From an uncultured Candidatus Actinomarina sp. (GTDB lineage Bacteria; Actinomycetota; Acidimicrobiia; Actinomarinales; Actinomarinaceae), in NCBI GenBank assembly GCA_902609285.1, contig CACLRL010000007.1:1-57151 (forward strand): DNA of 57,151 nucleotides. The letters run 5' to 3'. This document shows, in pieces, positions 9,020-17,217 of this stretch. The notes under the pieces are model-generated. The model did no database searches. It was not told the origin of the DNA and saw nothing but the letters and a program-made list of their open reading frames with translations. Position 1 is the first letter of the stretch; every line of letters starts with the position of its first letter. Made by a program: the position numbers and the translations under genes.

Positions 9020-10647
9020 TGGGAATTTCTAAACAATCAATCGAAGATTTAAAAAATAAATCAAAAATTAGTGACTTTATTTTAAGTTCTACAACCGGAA
9101 AACTAAGAGGTAATAAGGGCATGGCTCTTTGTCCATTCCATGGTGAAAAGACAGCAAGCATGAGCTTTACTGATGAAGAAAATCTTTTCCATTGTTTTGG
9201 TTGTAGAGAAGGTGGGGACATATTTAAATATATTCAATTAATTAATAATGTTGAATTTCAAGAATCTGTAGAAATTGCTGCAGACAAGTATAGTTTTAAC
9301 CTTACCTATACAGATTCAAAATTTGAAAATGATCAAAAAAACTTAATAAATTATATGAATAAGTTAAATGATTACTTTATTAAAAATATGAACGAAGGCA
9401 AGAGTCAAGATTCAATTGATTATTTAAAATCAAGAAATCTTGAAGGAATAGATATCAAAGAATTTAACATAGGATTCGCTGAGAAAAATGAAAGTAATAC
9501 TTTGGCTTATATGAATCAAATTGGCATATCAAAAAATGAATTAAAAAATCTTGGATTGCTTAGCGATAAAGGCAATCTTCTATTTAAAAATAGAATTATA
9601 TTTCCAATTACAAACTTTAGAAATGACACAATAGGTTTTGGTGGAAGAGCAATTGAAGATTTTGGTCCAAAATATATTAATTCTGCAGAATCAGGAGTTT
9701 ATAAAAAGAACAGATCTTTATACTTCACGCCTAACTTTCTACTATCTGTAAAAAAGAAAAAATTTGTGATTCTTGTTGAAGGATACTTTGATGTAATTGC
9801 CTTAAATAAATTAGGATATGCAAATGTTGCTTCACCTTCAGGGACAGCCTTGACAGTTCAGCAGATTAATTTACTTTCAAGATATACAAAAGATATTTAT
9901 ATATGTTTTGATAATGATTCAGCAGGTGATATGGCTACAAAAAGAATCTTAGAAATCAAAAATAACCAACCATCAGATCTCAACTTTTTTAAAATGAAAC
10001 TGCCAGATAAGTATAAAGATATATCAGAATTTTTTGAAAATGGAGAAACAGACATAGAGAATATTTTTGATCAAAAAGAAGAATTAGTAGAGTTTTGTAT
10101 CAATATGATTATTGATACTGATGACACCAAGAAAACATTTCAAGAATTTAAAAACATTACTAAGTTGCTTAGTCCATTAGAAAAAGACTTATCAATAAGT
10201 TATTTGAGTAACAAAATAGGAATTACAAAAGAAGTTATTTTAAATGAATTAAATTACCAGTCAAATATTGATTCAGAAGATGTTCCACAGTCCAAAAGAA
10301 ATGATATAAATCACATAAACACATTCCGTGAAATATTATTTGCTGACTTAATTAAAAGTGATTTCAAATATAACAATGAGATAGAATTTCTTATTAATAT
10401 TGATGAAAATTTCAAAAAATTAGTATCAGAACTTTCAAATAAAAACACTGAAGAAAATGAAAAGTATAAAAATATTTCTTATTCTGATGCTCAACTGCAG
10501 GAAGCTATTGCGAGGTTATATATTTATTTAGCGGACAATAAAATTGAAAAATTAATAAAAGAAATGGATGAGTCAAATGACTTATCTATTCTCGAAGATT
10601 TGGAAGATTTGAAAAAGAAAATCGAATTTTATCAGAATACTCTTTAA
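9019..10647 (+). CDS. dnaG: DNA primase
   Basis: The 542-residue DnaG synthesises RNA primers at the replication fork. The CHC2 zinc finger ligands are C38-x2-H41-x17-C59-x2-C62. The TOPRIM core has E254 in VEGYFDV and the acidic pair D298/D300 in FDNDSAGD. It is shorter than typical actinobacterial primases (600-640 residues), and its C-terminal helicase-interaction domain is reduced and poorly conserved. The ATG shares a base with the glyRS stop. It is the last gene of the lepA-dnaG run; the tRNA-Asn gene follows after 23 nt. Confidence 0.95.
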   Translation: MGISKQSIEDLKNKSKISDFILSSTTGKLRGNKGMALCPFHGEKTASMSFTDEENLFHCFGCREGGDIFKYIQLINNVEFQESVEIAADKYSFNLTYTDSKFENDQKNLINYMNKLNDYFIKNMNEGKSQDSIDYLKSRNLEGIDIKEFNIGFAEKNESNTLAYMNQIGISKNELKNLGLLSDKGNLLFKNRIIFPITNFRNDTIGFGGRAIEDFGPKYINSAESGVYKKNRSLYFTPNFLLSVKKKKFVILVEGYFDVIALNKLGYANVASPSGTALTVQQINLLSRYTKDIYICFDNDSAGDMATKRILEIKNNQPSDLNFFKMKLPDKYKDISEFFENGETDIENIFDQKEELVEFCINMIIDTDDTKKTFQEFKNITKLLSPLEKDLSISYLSNKIGITKEVILNELNYQSNIDSEDVPQSKRNDINHINTFREILFADLIKSDFKYNNEIEFLINIDENFKKLVSELSNKNTEENEKYKNISYSDAQLQEAIARLYIYLADNKIEKLIKEMDESNDLSILEDLEDLKKKIEFYQNTL

Positions 10648-10670
10648 TGCATACTATTATTAATTTGCTA

Positions 10671-10743
10671 TCCGAGGTAGCTCAATTGGCAGAGCAGCGG
10701 ACTGTTAATCCGTTGGTTGTGGGTTCAAGTCCCACCCTCGGAG
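10671..10743 (+). tRNA. tRNA-Asn (GUU)
   Basis: A complete 73-nt cloverleaf. The acceptor stem TCCGAGG pairs with CCTCGGA, the D stem is GCTC/GAGC, the anticodon loop CTGTTAA carries GUU, and the T stem is GTGGG/CCCAC around TTCAAGT. The discriminator base is G, as expected for Asn. The 3' CCA is not encoded. A short run of six T follows at 10745-10750. Confidence 0.97.
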
Positions 10744-10790
10744 CTTTTTTAAGTACGAAAAAAAAGTATACTTAATCTGAATGGAGGATA

Positions 10791-11081
10791 ATGGATAATT
10801 TAGTAGAACTGATTACTCAAAATGCAGAAGGAAAAGACCTTAGTGTTTTAGGTGGAACTGTGAAACTGGTTGTTGATGATCAAACTGTATTTGTAACACC
10901 TGAAGGAGATGTTTCTTCAAGCGATGAAGATGCAGACTGCACAATGACTATTGACTCTGAGACTATGCTGTCAATAATGAACGGTGAGACTAGTGGTCAA
11001 GCAGCTTTTATGACTGGAAAATTAAAAGTTTCTGGGGATATGGGTATCGCTTTAAAAACTCAAGCATTTTTGGGTAATTAA
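10791..11081 (+). CDS. SCP2 sterol-binding domain family protein
   Basis: A 96-residue acidic protein resembling the SCP-2 lipid-binding fold. The features are a central DADCTMTIDSETMLSIMNG segment, then the typical GxAAFMTGKLKVSGDMGIAL stretch (residues 69-88). SCP2-domain proteins carry hydrophobic ligands such as sterols or fatty acyl chains; the ligand here is unknown. It stands alone between two tRNA genes. It has one of the clearest Shine-Dalgarno sequences in the window (GGAGG, 4 nt before the ATG), which fixes the start. Confidence 0.88.
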   Translation: MDNLVELITQNAEGKDLSVLGGTVKLVVDDQTVFVTPEGDVSSSDEDADCTMTIDSETMLSIMNGETSGQAAFMTGKLKVSGDMGIALKTQAFLGN

Positions 11082-11091
11082 ATTAAAATTG

Positions 11092-11165
11092 GGGCCTGTA
11101 GCTCAGTTGGTTAGAGCAACGGACTCATAATCCGTCGGTCGCAGGTTCGAGTCCTGCCGGGCCCA
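11092..11165 (+). tRNA. tRNA with CAU anticodon (Ile2 or elongator Met)
   Basis: A 74-nt cloverleaf. The acceptor GGGCCTG pairs with CGGGCCC (one G-U pair), the D stem is GCTC/GAGC, the anticodon stem/loop ACGGA-CTCATAA-TCCGT carries CAU, the T stem is GCAGG/CCTGC, and the discriminator is A. It is not an initiator, since that would have a mismatched first pair and a GGG/CCC anticodon stem. C4-G69 and C5-G68 match the E. coli determinants used by the lysidine synthase TilS, favouring tRNA-Ile2, but elongator Met cannot be excluded. CCA is not encoded. The next coding region begins within 15 nt. Confidence 0.93.
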
Positions 11166-11179
11166 CTGTGTATAAAAAT

Positions 11180-13165
11180 ATGATTATGAGCAAAATCAAT
11201 TCTCGTTTAATTGGATCAATTTTCGCTATAACATTATTAATTCCCCCAAATTTTGGTTTAAACCTTTATGGAATAAATTTTGAAGATATTCCATTGATAG
11301 GGATTTTTCTTATACTGCTATTAAATAAGTTAATGAATTTAAATCTTGATAGATTTGATATATCATTTCTTTCATTTTTTTTGACTTTTGTTATCTATAC
11401 AAGTCTCTTTATGAAAGAAATAAATTTGCTAAATCAAACAAATTTAAGATTCTACTTTTATTTTGCTCTTACTTATCTGTGTGTTGATTTTTTAAGAAAA
11501 AATAACTACAACATAATTGAAATTTTTCAACCTCTAGTGTTTGTTATGATTGCCAATTTTGTACTAATTATTTTTCAAATTGAACTGCCTGGAACAATTG
11601 ATGGTTGGATTAGTAATAATACTAATAGCGCTAATCCCTTAACCTCGGGTAGGCTTGGTGGGTTTCAAGGCGGGGGACCAAATGTAATTGGAATTATTTG
11701 TGCAATATCCTCTTTAATTTGTATTTACAACATAACTCAAAGTAAAAGCTTTAAAAAACATATATTTGAAGATAAGTTAAATTCTTTTTTTCTAATAATT
11801 TCATTACTTAATCTCTACTTAACATTTTCTAGAGGCTCTTACCTTGCTTTTGTTGTTGGTTTGTTGATAATTTTGTTATTTAGTAATTCAATCAACAAAA
11901 AATCCAAAATATACTTTTCAATTGGGACTTTGGGAATTTCTTTAATAGCTATATTTTTGTTTCCATCAATATTTTTAAAACAGTCAAACAGAGGATATCT
12001 CAGCTCCATTGCGATAATAAATATCGAAATTTTAAATGGAACTGGGGGTGGTAATTACATTAAGGAAGTCTATAAAGATTATCTTGTGACTTTAGACGAT
12101 GATACTTTAATTGATAAATTTAATATAGAGTATTCAGCCAATCAAAAAAAAGACATTAAGCCATCAAATGATGACAATAGTGAGAACCCAGCTCAAGGAT
12201 ATCTGAAAATGAAATTTGATTATAGAGATAATATATTACCTAGGTCTGTTGTTTCATTCTTTTTTTCGAACACTGGTGATGATTGGGTACAAATTGGTTC
12301 AAATCATACAAGCGGTGTAGTCATCGATTTATTTGATAATAGTTCATTTTTTGAAGTTGGTGGTTGGGCTGATGGACAGTCACCTGGAGGATCGTATCTC
12401 GATGGGTTTATAAACGACTTAACAATTAAAGTAGAAGAGTCTACTTACAGATATTATTTCACAGAAACCAACAGAGATAACAGCTATTTCATTTTTTTGC
12501 CAGCTTCAAAAGAATACTACGACAATAGGAATGACGGAAAAATAGTGTTTAAAGAAAATGGATTGAAATTGAAAAGACCACGCAGTTACTGGATTGCTAT
12601 TCCTAATGAAACAACTTTATCTGGTAAAGATTTTGAAATAACCCTAAATTTACATTTGGATAATATTCCAAAAGGAAATGAAACTTTGTTTAGTCAAAGT
12701 TCAATTTTAAAGATTGACGAAAAAGAAAATAATCAATCATGGAAGTGGTCAATTGTAGATGGAAAAATGTATTTCTTTTGGGTTGATGATATACAAAGTG
12801 GTTATTCGAACTTTTTAGGTGGTCAGAGTTTGAGATCTGGGCAATTGATTGCAGATGATGGAAAATTTAATACAATTATCTCAGAATTCTCTTTGTCACA
12901 ATTCGATGAAATTACAACCTCACATAACGGCTTTTTAACTATGGCAGTAGAGTATGGATTAATAATTGTTTTATTAATTTTATTGCTAATTTTTTATTCG
13001 ATATTTAGTAATTTTAAAAGAGCTTACGATATAGAATTAGCATTACTTTTTATGCTTCTTACCCAAAATCTTACAAACGATTTAGTTTATGCTCCAGATG
13101 TAGCAATATATTTTTGGCTAATTCCATTGTTTTTGTTTGAAAAATCTTTAAGAATCAATAATTGA
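11180..13165 (+). CDS. O-antigen ligase/polymerase-like membrane protein with large soluble insertion
   Basis: A 661-residue protein with about eight membrane segments in the first 270 residues and one near the C-terminus. Motifs shared with the smaller paralogue at 23.6 kb are INFEDIP, GRLGGFQGGGPN, TFSRGSYLAF and SHNGFLTMAVEYG, the loop/TM signature of O-antigen ligase and Wzy-type polymerases. Between the GTGGGNY motif (about residue 290) and the SHNGFL motif (about 588) sits an extracytoplasmic insertion of about 290 residues. Its second half, with FEITLNLHLDNI and WKWSIVDGKMYFFW, looks like a LamG/concanavalin-type beta sandwich. Likely role: polymerising or ligating a polyprenyl-linked glycan. 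GTG 11168 and ATG 11186 are alternative starts. It overlaps the convergent LCP gene by 18 nt. Confidence 0.72.
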   Translation: MIMSKINSRLIGSIFAITLLIPPNFGLNLYGINFEDIPLIGIFLILLLNKLMNLNLDRFDISFLSFFLTFVIYTSLFMKEINLLNQTNLRFYFYFALTYLCVDFLRKNNYNIIEIFQPLVFVMIANFVLIIFQIELPGTIDGWISNNTNSANPLTSGRLGGFQGGGPNVIGIICAISSLICIYNITQSKSFKKHIFEDKLNSFFLIISLLNLYLTFSRGSYLAFVVGLLIILLFSNSINKKSKIYFSIGTLGISLIAIFLFPSIFLKQSNRGYLSSIAIINIEILNGTGGGNYIKEVYKDYLVTLDDDTLIDKFNIEYSANQKKDIKPSNDDNSENPAQGYLKMKFDYRDNILPRSVVSFFFSNTGDDWVQIGSNHTSGVVIDLFDNSSFFEVGGWADGQSPGGSYLDGFINDLTIKVEESTYRYYFTETNRDNSYFIFLPASKEYYDNRNDGKIVFKENGLKLKRPRSYWIAIPNETTLSGKDFEITLNLHLDNIPKGNETLFSQSSILKIDEKENNQSWKWSIVDGKMYFFWVDDIQSGYSNFLGGQSLRSGQLIADDGKFNTIISEFSLSQFDEITTSHNGFLTMAVEYGLIIVLLILLLIFYSIFSNFKRAYDIELALLFMLLTQNLTNDLVYAPDVAIYFWLIPLFLFEKSLRINN

Positions 13166-14278
13166 GTTCTTACTTAAAAAGTTTTTTATTGTCTCATTTA
13201 AAACTAAAACTTGTCTTCCATCTGACAAAGTTAGGTAATTTACCGGAGTTGTAAATTTATTTACATTATTTAGGTCAATGTTTCTAAATGTCCACAAGAT
13301 ATCTACAGCTTTATTTATTGTTAAGTTTTCATCAATAACGAAAGCATTCTCCAGTGCTTTTATAAAGGCATAAAGTTCATTGACAGATTCAAAATTTGTT
13401 AATTCATTGATAAGTTGCATTACTACATATTGCTGTCTTTCAATTCTTGATAAATCGCTAACTCCCGGCATAGGACGCCAATTTGAAATATCGTTACCAT
13501 CCTTATCAACAATTTTTTCTCCTACTAAGACCTCTGTAGATCTAGATACGACCCAATTTAAGGTGGCCAATCCATTGACTGTTTGGCATCCTTTTTGTAA
13601 TTCAAAACTAAATCCTTCTCTTTGAGTCTCATCTACACATATCTCTATCCCATCTACAGAGTCAATAATTTCTTCAAAACCTTCAAAATCGAAACTAGCA
13701 AAATGATTAATTCTTATCCCAGAGATACTGTAAATTGCAGCAGCTAAATTTTCTGCTCTTCCACCGCAATCATTTTTAATATATGAAGCATTTATTCTTT
13801 CTAAATTATTCGTACAATTATTTTTTATCAATAAATCTCTTGGAAAAGACAAAAGTGTAATTTTTTCTGTTTCTTTTTCAATAAGACCGAGAATGATTAC
13901 ATCTGCTCTTTTACCTTCCACATCACCTCTTGTTTCGGCAATTTTTTTTGATCTTTCGTCAGAACCGATAAGCAGGTATGCATCAAAATTATCAAGCTCT
14001 TCCTCGAAATTGTTGTAAAGTAATAATTCTTCAATTTGAGACTTATCTTCGCTTGAGATAATCAATTGATTTTCCAAATTTTCGGTTGCTTGAACTTCAG
14101 ATGAATTATTATTTTCAGGTTTTATAAGAGTTGTTGTAGTGACACCATCAACAATGTCATCTATAACTTCTTGACTAAATTCTTCGGTTTCTAGATTTGG
14201 CAAAAAAACTAAAATAATTATTGCTGCAATACTTATTAATCCAAGAAAAAGAAAAGTGTATTTATTAAAAATATTCAT
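13148..14278 (-). CDS. LCP (LytR-CpsA-Psr) family glycopolymer transferase
   Basis: A 376-residue membrane-anchored extracellular enzyme. A single N-terminal transmembrane helix spans about 8-27, then a low-complexity linker rich in T, N, S and E, then the LCP domain from about residue 98. LCP hallmarks are GSDER (105-109), R124-x-D126 (RADVIILG), FPRD (145-148), the RINASY segment and a GG pair before the ligand helix. LCP proteins transfer polyprenyl-phosphate-linked glycopolymers to peptidoglycan in Gram-positive bacteria. That makes this a probable attachment enzyme for the glycan of this locus. TATACT at 14296-14301 (minus strand) is a good -10 with a ~10-nt leader. Confidence 0.92.
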   Translation of the reverse strand: MNIFNKYTFLFLGLISIAAIIILVFLPNLETEEFSQEVIDDIVDGVTTTTLIKPENNNSSEVQATENLENQLIISSEDKSQIEELLLYNNFEEELDNFDAYLLIGSDERSKKIAETRGDVEGKRADVIILGLIEKETEKITLLSFPRDLLIKNNCTNNLERINASYIKNDCGGRAENLAAAIYSISGIRINHFASFDFEGFEEIIDSVDGIEICVDETQREGFSFELQKGCQTVNGLATLNWVVSRSTEVLVGEKIVDKDGNDISNWRPMPGVSDLSRIERQQYVVMQLINELTNFESVNELYAFIKALENAFVIDENLTINKAVDILWTFRNIDLNNVNKFTTPVNYLTLSDGRQVLVLNETIKNFLSKNSIIDS

Positions 14279-14307
14279 TAGATACCAAATTACATAGTAT
14301 AACTGTG

Positions 14308-14313
14308 TATTCT
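14308..14313 (+). promoter_or_regulatory. Putative leaderless -10 box for the nucleotidyltransferase
   Basis: TATTCT is followed by 6 nt and then a GTG (14320) in frame with the sugar nucleotidyltransferase. This spacing argues for GTG 14320 as the true start of that gene. Confidence 0.45.
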
Positions 14314-14319
14314 TTAATT

Positions 14320-15033
14320 GTGAAAAATATGAAATGTGTAATTGCAGCAGGGGGATTAGGAACCAGACTTCAAAATTTTAGAGATAATAAATCTACGAAA
14401 ATCTTATTAGAGGTAAATGGAGCTCCTATGATTAACCAACAAATAAAACAATTAAACAATTGGGGATTCGAAAATTTTGTAATAATTACAAATCCCGAAT
14501 ACTCAGATCTTATTCAAGATGTTGTAAAAAAAGCTCATAGTGAATTTCACATAGAATTTTCTGTTCAAGACAAGCCAAAAGGTATATCTCACGCTCTTCT
14601 ACAAGCAGAACATATTGTAAATAATGAGAAATTATTTTTTGTATTAGGAGATAATTTTTTTGAAAAGAATCCACTAGAAGGTTTTGATTTAGACGATTTC
14701 AAAGAAGGTGCATATATCTTTACAAAATCAGTAGATAACCCCAAAGAATTTGGAGTTGCCCAAATGGATAAAGAAGGAAATGTAATATCTATAGAAGAAA
14801 AACCCGAAATGCCTAAATCAAATAATGCAGTAGTTGGGGTATATATGTTTGATGAATCTGTATTTGAGATGATTTCAACCCTTCAACCATCAAAAAGAGG
14901 TGAATATGAAATAACCGATTTATGTAATTTATATGTCAATAATCAAAAGTGTAAAAATTTTTCAATTGACGGTTGGTGGATAGATGCCGGAACACCTGAA
15001 AGAATAATTGAACTTGAAGAGAAGTTAGGTTAA
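14320..15033 (+). CDS. NDP-sugar nucleotidyltransferase (RmlA/GalU-type)
   Basis: A Rossmann-type nucleotidyltransferase of 237 residues that activates a sugar 1-phosphate to a nucleotide sugar. The N-terminal signature is AAGGLGTRL, followed by a LGDNFFEKNP motif around residue 105 and IEEKPEMPKSNNAVVGVYMF in the substrate half, typical of glucose-1-phosphate thymidylyl/uridylyl enzymes. The usual K of the TKSTP loop lies in NKSTKILLEVNG. No rmlB/C set lies beside it, so the base (dTTP, UTP or CTP) is uncertain. The GTG start is chosen from the -10 spacing; ATG 14329 (MKCVIAAGG) is the alternative. It overlaps the convergent wecA-like gene by 9 nt. Confidence 0.85.
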   Translation: MKNMKCVIAAGGLGTRLQNFRDNKSTKILLEVNGAPMINQQIKQLNNWGFENFVIITNPEYSDLIQDVVKKAHSEFHIEFSVQDKPKGISHALLQAEHIVNNEKLFFVLGDNFFEKNPLEGFDLDDFKEGAYIFTKSVDNPKEFGVAQMDKEGNVISIEEKPEMPKSNNAVVGVYMFDESVFEMISTLQPSKRGEYEITDLCNLYVNNQKCKNFSIDGWWIDAGTPERIIELEEKLG

Positions 15034-16065
15034 TACTTTCAATCTTATTGAAATAAAATAAGTTAGAAAATAAATGAAAAATAAGGCTCCAATAAGCAAA
15101 TATGACATTTGTGTTGATGTAAATATTGAAAGATAAATTAATGCAAAAGTTCCGAGACTATAAATTAGAAATATAGAAAGAACTTTTTTTTCAGAAAATC
15201 CTTTGGCAAGCAATCTATGTGAGATATGGTCTGTTCCACCAGTAGTAGGGGATTTACCAATACTTATTCGGTAAGTTACCACAACAAGAAAATCAAGTAT
15301 AGGTACAGAAAAAATCAACAAAACAGGACTTAGTGTAGATGTATAAACAGTAATATCTTTTGGAGCCCAATTATATAGAATGCTCATAAACCCAAGACAG
15401 AAACCGATAAATAAACTACCAGAATCTCCAAAATATAGTTTTGCAGGTGGAAAATTGAAAAATAAAAAACCTCCAATTGCACAAAGTAACAGAATAGAAA
15501 TATCTGTTAATTTATATTGGTTTAAATAATTTGTTAATAGTGCAATCTGTATACAAATTGCTGATGAAACAACTACAGCAAGCCCGTCCATATTATCTAT
15601 AAAATTTATTGCATTCATTATCAATATAATCCAAATCGTTGAGACAATAAAATTTACATAATTATCACTTTCTATCCCGATTAACGATTCAAAATTTATA
15701 AAAATATTTAAATTGTAGAGAGGTATGTAAACAATAACTATTTGGAAAATGAGTTTTAAATACCATTTAAAATTGTATAAGTCATCCACCAAGCCTAAAA
15801 CTGAAATTACTACCGCAAAAAAGCCAATATAAAGAAAATTACTTTCTGCTTGTCCTAGAAGTCTTGTAGATATCAAAAATGCAATAGAACATGCAATACC
15901 ACCAAATGGAGGAACATATCTTGAAGAAAGTCTTTTTTCATTTTTTCTGTTTTTTGGAATAAAATCATGGGTTCTTTTTAGTGTTATCCAATTAAAAAGT
16001 AACGACAGTAAGATTGTTCCTATTGCGGCACTTTCTAGAGAGACTTGAAAATTAGATAAATTCAC
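15025..16065 (-). CDS. Undecaprenyl-phosphate glycosyl-1-phosphate transferase (TagO/WecA/MraY family)
   Basis: A 346-residue polytopic enzyme with about ten membrane segments. Family motifs are all present: GLVDD (91-95), NFIDNMDGLA (154-163), FGDSGS (212-217) and the cytoplasmic HISHRL near residue 281. These enzymes transfer a sugar-1-phosphate (often GlcNAc-1-P) to undecaprenyl phosphate and so start wall teichoic acid or O-antigen-type glycans. MraY is a less likely reading because no murein cluster surrounds it. The start is GTG and it overlaps the upstream glycosyltransferase by 14 nt. Confidence 0.92.
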   Translation of the reverse strand: MNLSNFQVSLESAAIGTILLSLLFNWITLKRTHDFIPKNRKNEKRLSSRYVPPFGGIACSIAFLISTRLLGQAESNFLYIGFFAVVISVLGLVDDLYNFKWYLKLIFQIVIVYIPLYNLNIFINFESLIGIESDNYVNFIVSTIWIILIMNAINFIDNMDGLAVVVSSAICIQIALLTNYLNQYKLTDISILLLCAIGGFLFFNFPPAKLYFGDSGSLFIGFCLGFMSILYNWAPKDITVYTSTLSPVLLIFSVPILDFLVVVTYRISIGKSPTTGGTDHISHRLLAKGFSEKKVLSIFLIYSLGTFALIYLSIFTSTQMSYLLIGALFFIYFLTYFISIRLKVLT

Positions 16066-17176
16066 TTTTATAGCTTTCTATCTCTTGCCTTAAATATTGA
16101 TAAATTTTACTGTATGCAGCTGCAATTTTCTCAGATGTATAGTTTTGATTAATCAGTTCTCTATTTAAATTAGCATTAGCTTCAAAAAAAATATTTGAAT
16201 TAGCTATTTCATCTAAATATTTTTTGAATTCTTGAATGTTATTACCTTCTACGAAAAATGAATTACTAAATTTTGAGCTCAAACCGGTTGTACCAGGAAT
16301 ATTATTTGATAAACATATTAAACCTGTATACAAAGACTCTAAAAGTATTCTTGAAGAACCTTCGTACCTTGACATAACAATGTTTATATCGTAATTACAA
16401 AGTTGTTTATTTACATCAATAGGTCCTAAATAATTTATAAAGTTATTATTTCTAATTTTATCCAAATCATCATTGCTCAATGAATCTGGGTTTCCTTCAT
16501 CTAAATCTCCAGCTAGATAAAATTCAAAACTGGAATCTTTCATTAATTTAGCTAGCTCCAGATATTCAAATACACCTTTGTCATTTATTAATCTTGTGGC
16601 CATAATTACTTTTAAATTTTCATTTTGGTATTCTTTTTTTATTTCAATTTCCTTAGTTTTGATTCCAGAGGTTGGGATTATGTAAGATTCACCTTGATAT
16701 TTTGAATAGTTAATAAAAGTTTTCTGATCTTCACTGTTTTGGAACATCAGAAAATCAAAGTTTTTATTTATTAAGTTTTTAATCAAAAAACTTAAAATTA
16801 GTTTTAAGAACTTAGCTTTAAAATTATTGCTAAATAGATAACCTAAACCAGTAACAGTAAGTATATTTTTAGTTTTCTTATTTTTAAAATGATTTGCAAA
16901 AGCGAACAATAAACCTGATTTTAAAGTAAACACGTGAAATATATCATCAGAATTTAAAGATTTTATTATTTTTTGGAGATTTCTTATTCCAGACAAATCT
17001 AAAATTTTATTTCTGTTAATTTCCCAATTTATTGTTTTTTCATAATAATTTTCAATTTCAGATTTATTTACATCAATAGGACAAACAGCCATAAATTTTG
17101 AGTCCTTAATATTAGATACAATGTCTTTTCTTGATTGAGTTAATATCCAATCCCAATGAGCTAAATAAACAATCAT
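16052..17176 (-). CDS. Glycosyltransferase family 4-like (GT-B)
   Basis: A 374-residue protein with the GT-B fold. The C-terminal domain starts near 190 (NLKVIMATRLINDKGVFEYL) and holds FYLAGD, a YEGSSRILLESL acceptor/NDP-binding helix with the catalytic-region glutamate, and IPGTTGL. It starts MIVYLAHWDWILTQSR at ATG 17176. A longer ORF start at 17209 would cross the divergent promoter and is not used. The TAAAAT box sits 7 nt upstream. It probably adds a sugar soon after the TagO/WecA-like initiation step encoded downstream in the same operon. The sugar is unknown. Confidence 0.85.
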   Translation of the reverse strand: MIVYLAHWDWILTQSRKDIVSNIKDSKFMAVCPIDVNKSEIENYYEKTINWEINRNKILDLSGIRNLQKIIKSLNSDDIFHVFTLKSGLLFAFANHFKNKKTKNILTVTGLGYLFSNNFKAKFLKLILSFLIKNLINKNFDFLMFQNSEDQKTFINYSKYQGESYIIPTSGIKTKEIEIKKEYQNENLKVIMATRLINDKGVFEYLELAKLMKDSSFEFYLAGDLDEGNPDSLSNDDLDKIRNNNFINYLGPIDVNKQLCNYDINIVMSRYEGSSRILLESLYTGLICLSNNIPGTTGLSSKFSNSFFVEGNNIQEFKKYLDEIANSNIFFEANANLNRELINQNYTSEKIAAAYSKIYQYLRQEIESYKSEFI

Positions 17177-17179
17177 TAA

Positions 17180-17209
17180 TAACATTTTAAGTGTTAAAAT
17201 TGTTAACAT
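17180..17209. promoter_or_regulatory. Divergent promoter region with inverted repeat
   Basis: The 41-bp gap between two divergent genes contains TAACATTTTAA-GTG-TTAAAATTGTTA, an almost perfect inverted repeat (one extra A in the right arm). The arms coincide with two candidate -10 boxes: TAAAAT on the minus strand (17184-17189, 7 nt before the glycosyltransferase ATG) and TAACAT on the plus strand (17204-17209, 8 nt before the ugd ATG). The symmetry may simply reflect back-to-back promoters, or it could be an operator. Confidence 0.4.
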
Positions 17210-17217
17210 TGCATAAT

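Noticed and set aside
10744-10790. Riboswitch or attenuator before the SCP2 gene
   Set aside because: The gap is about 47 bp, with a T run after the tRNA and then a plain Shine-Dalgarno site; there is no room for an aptamer.
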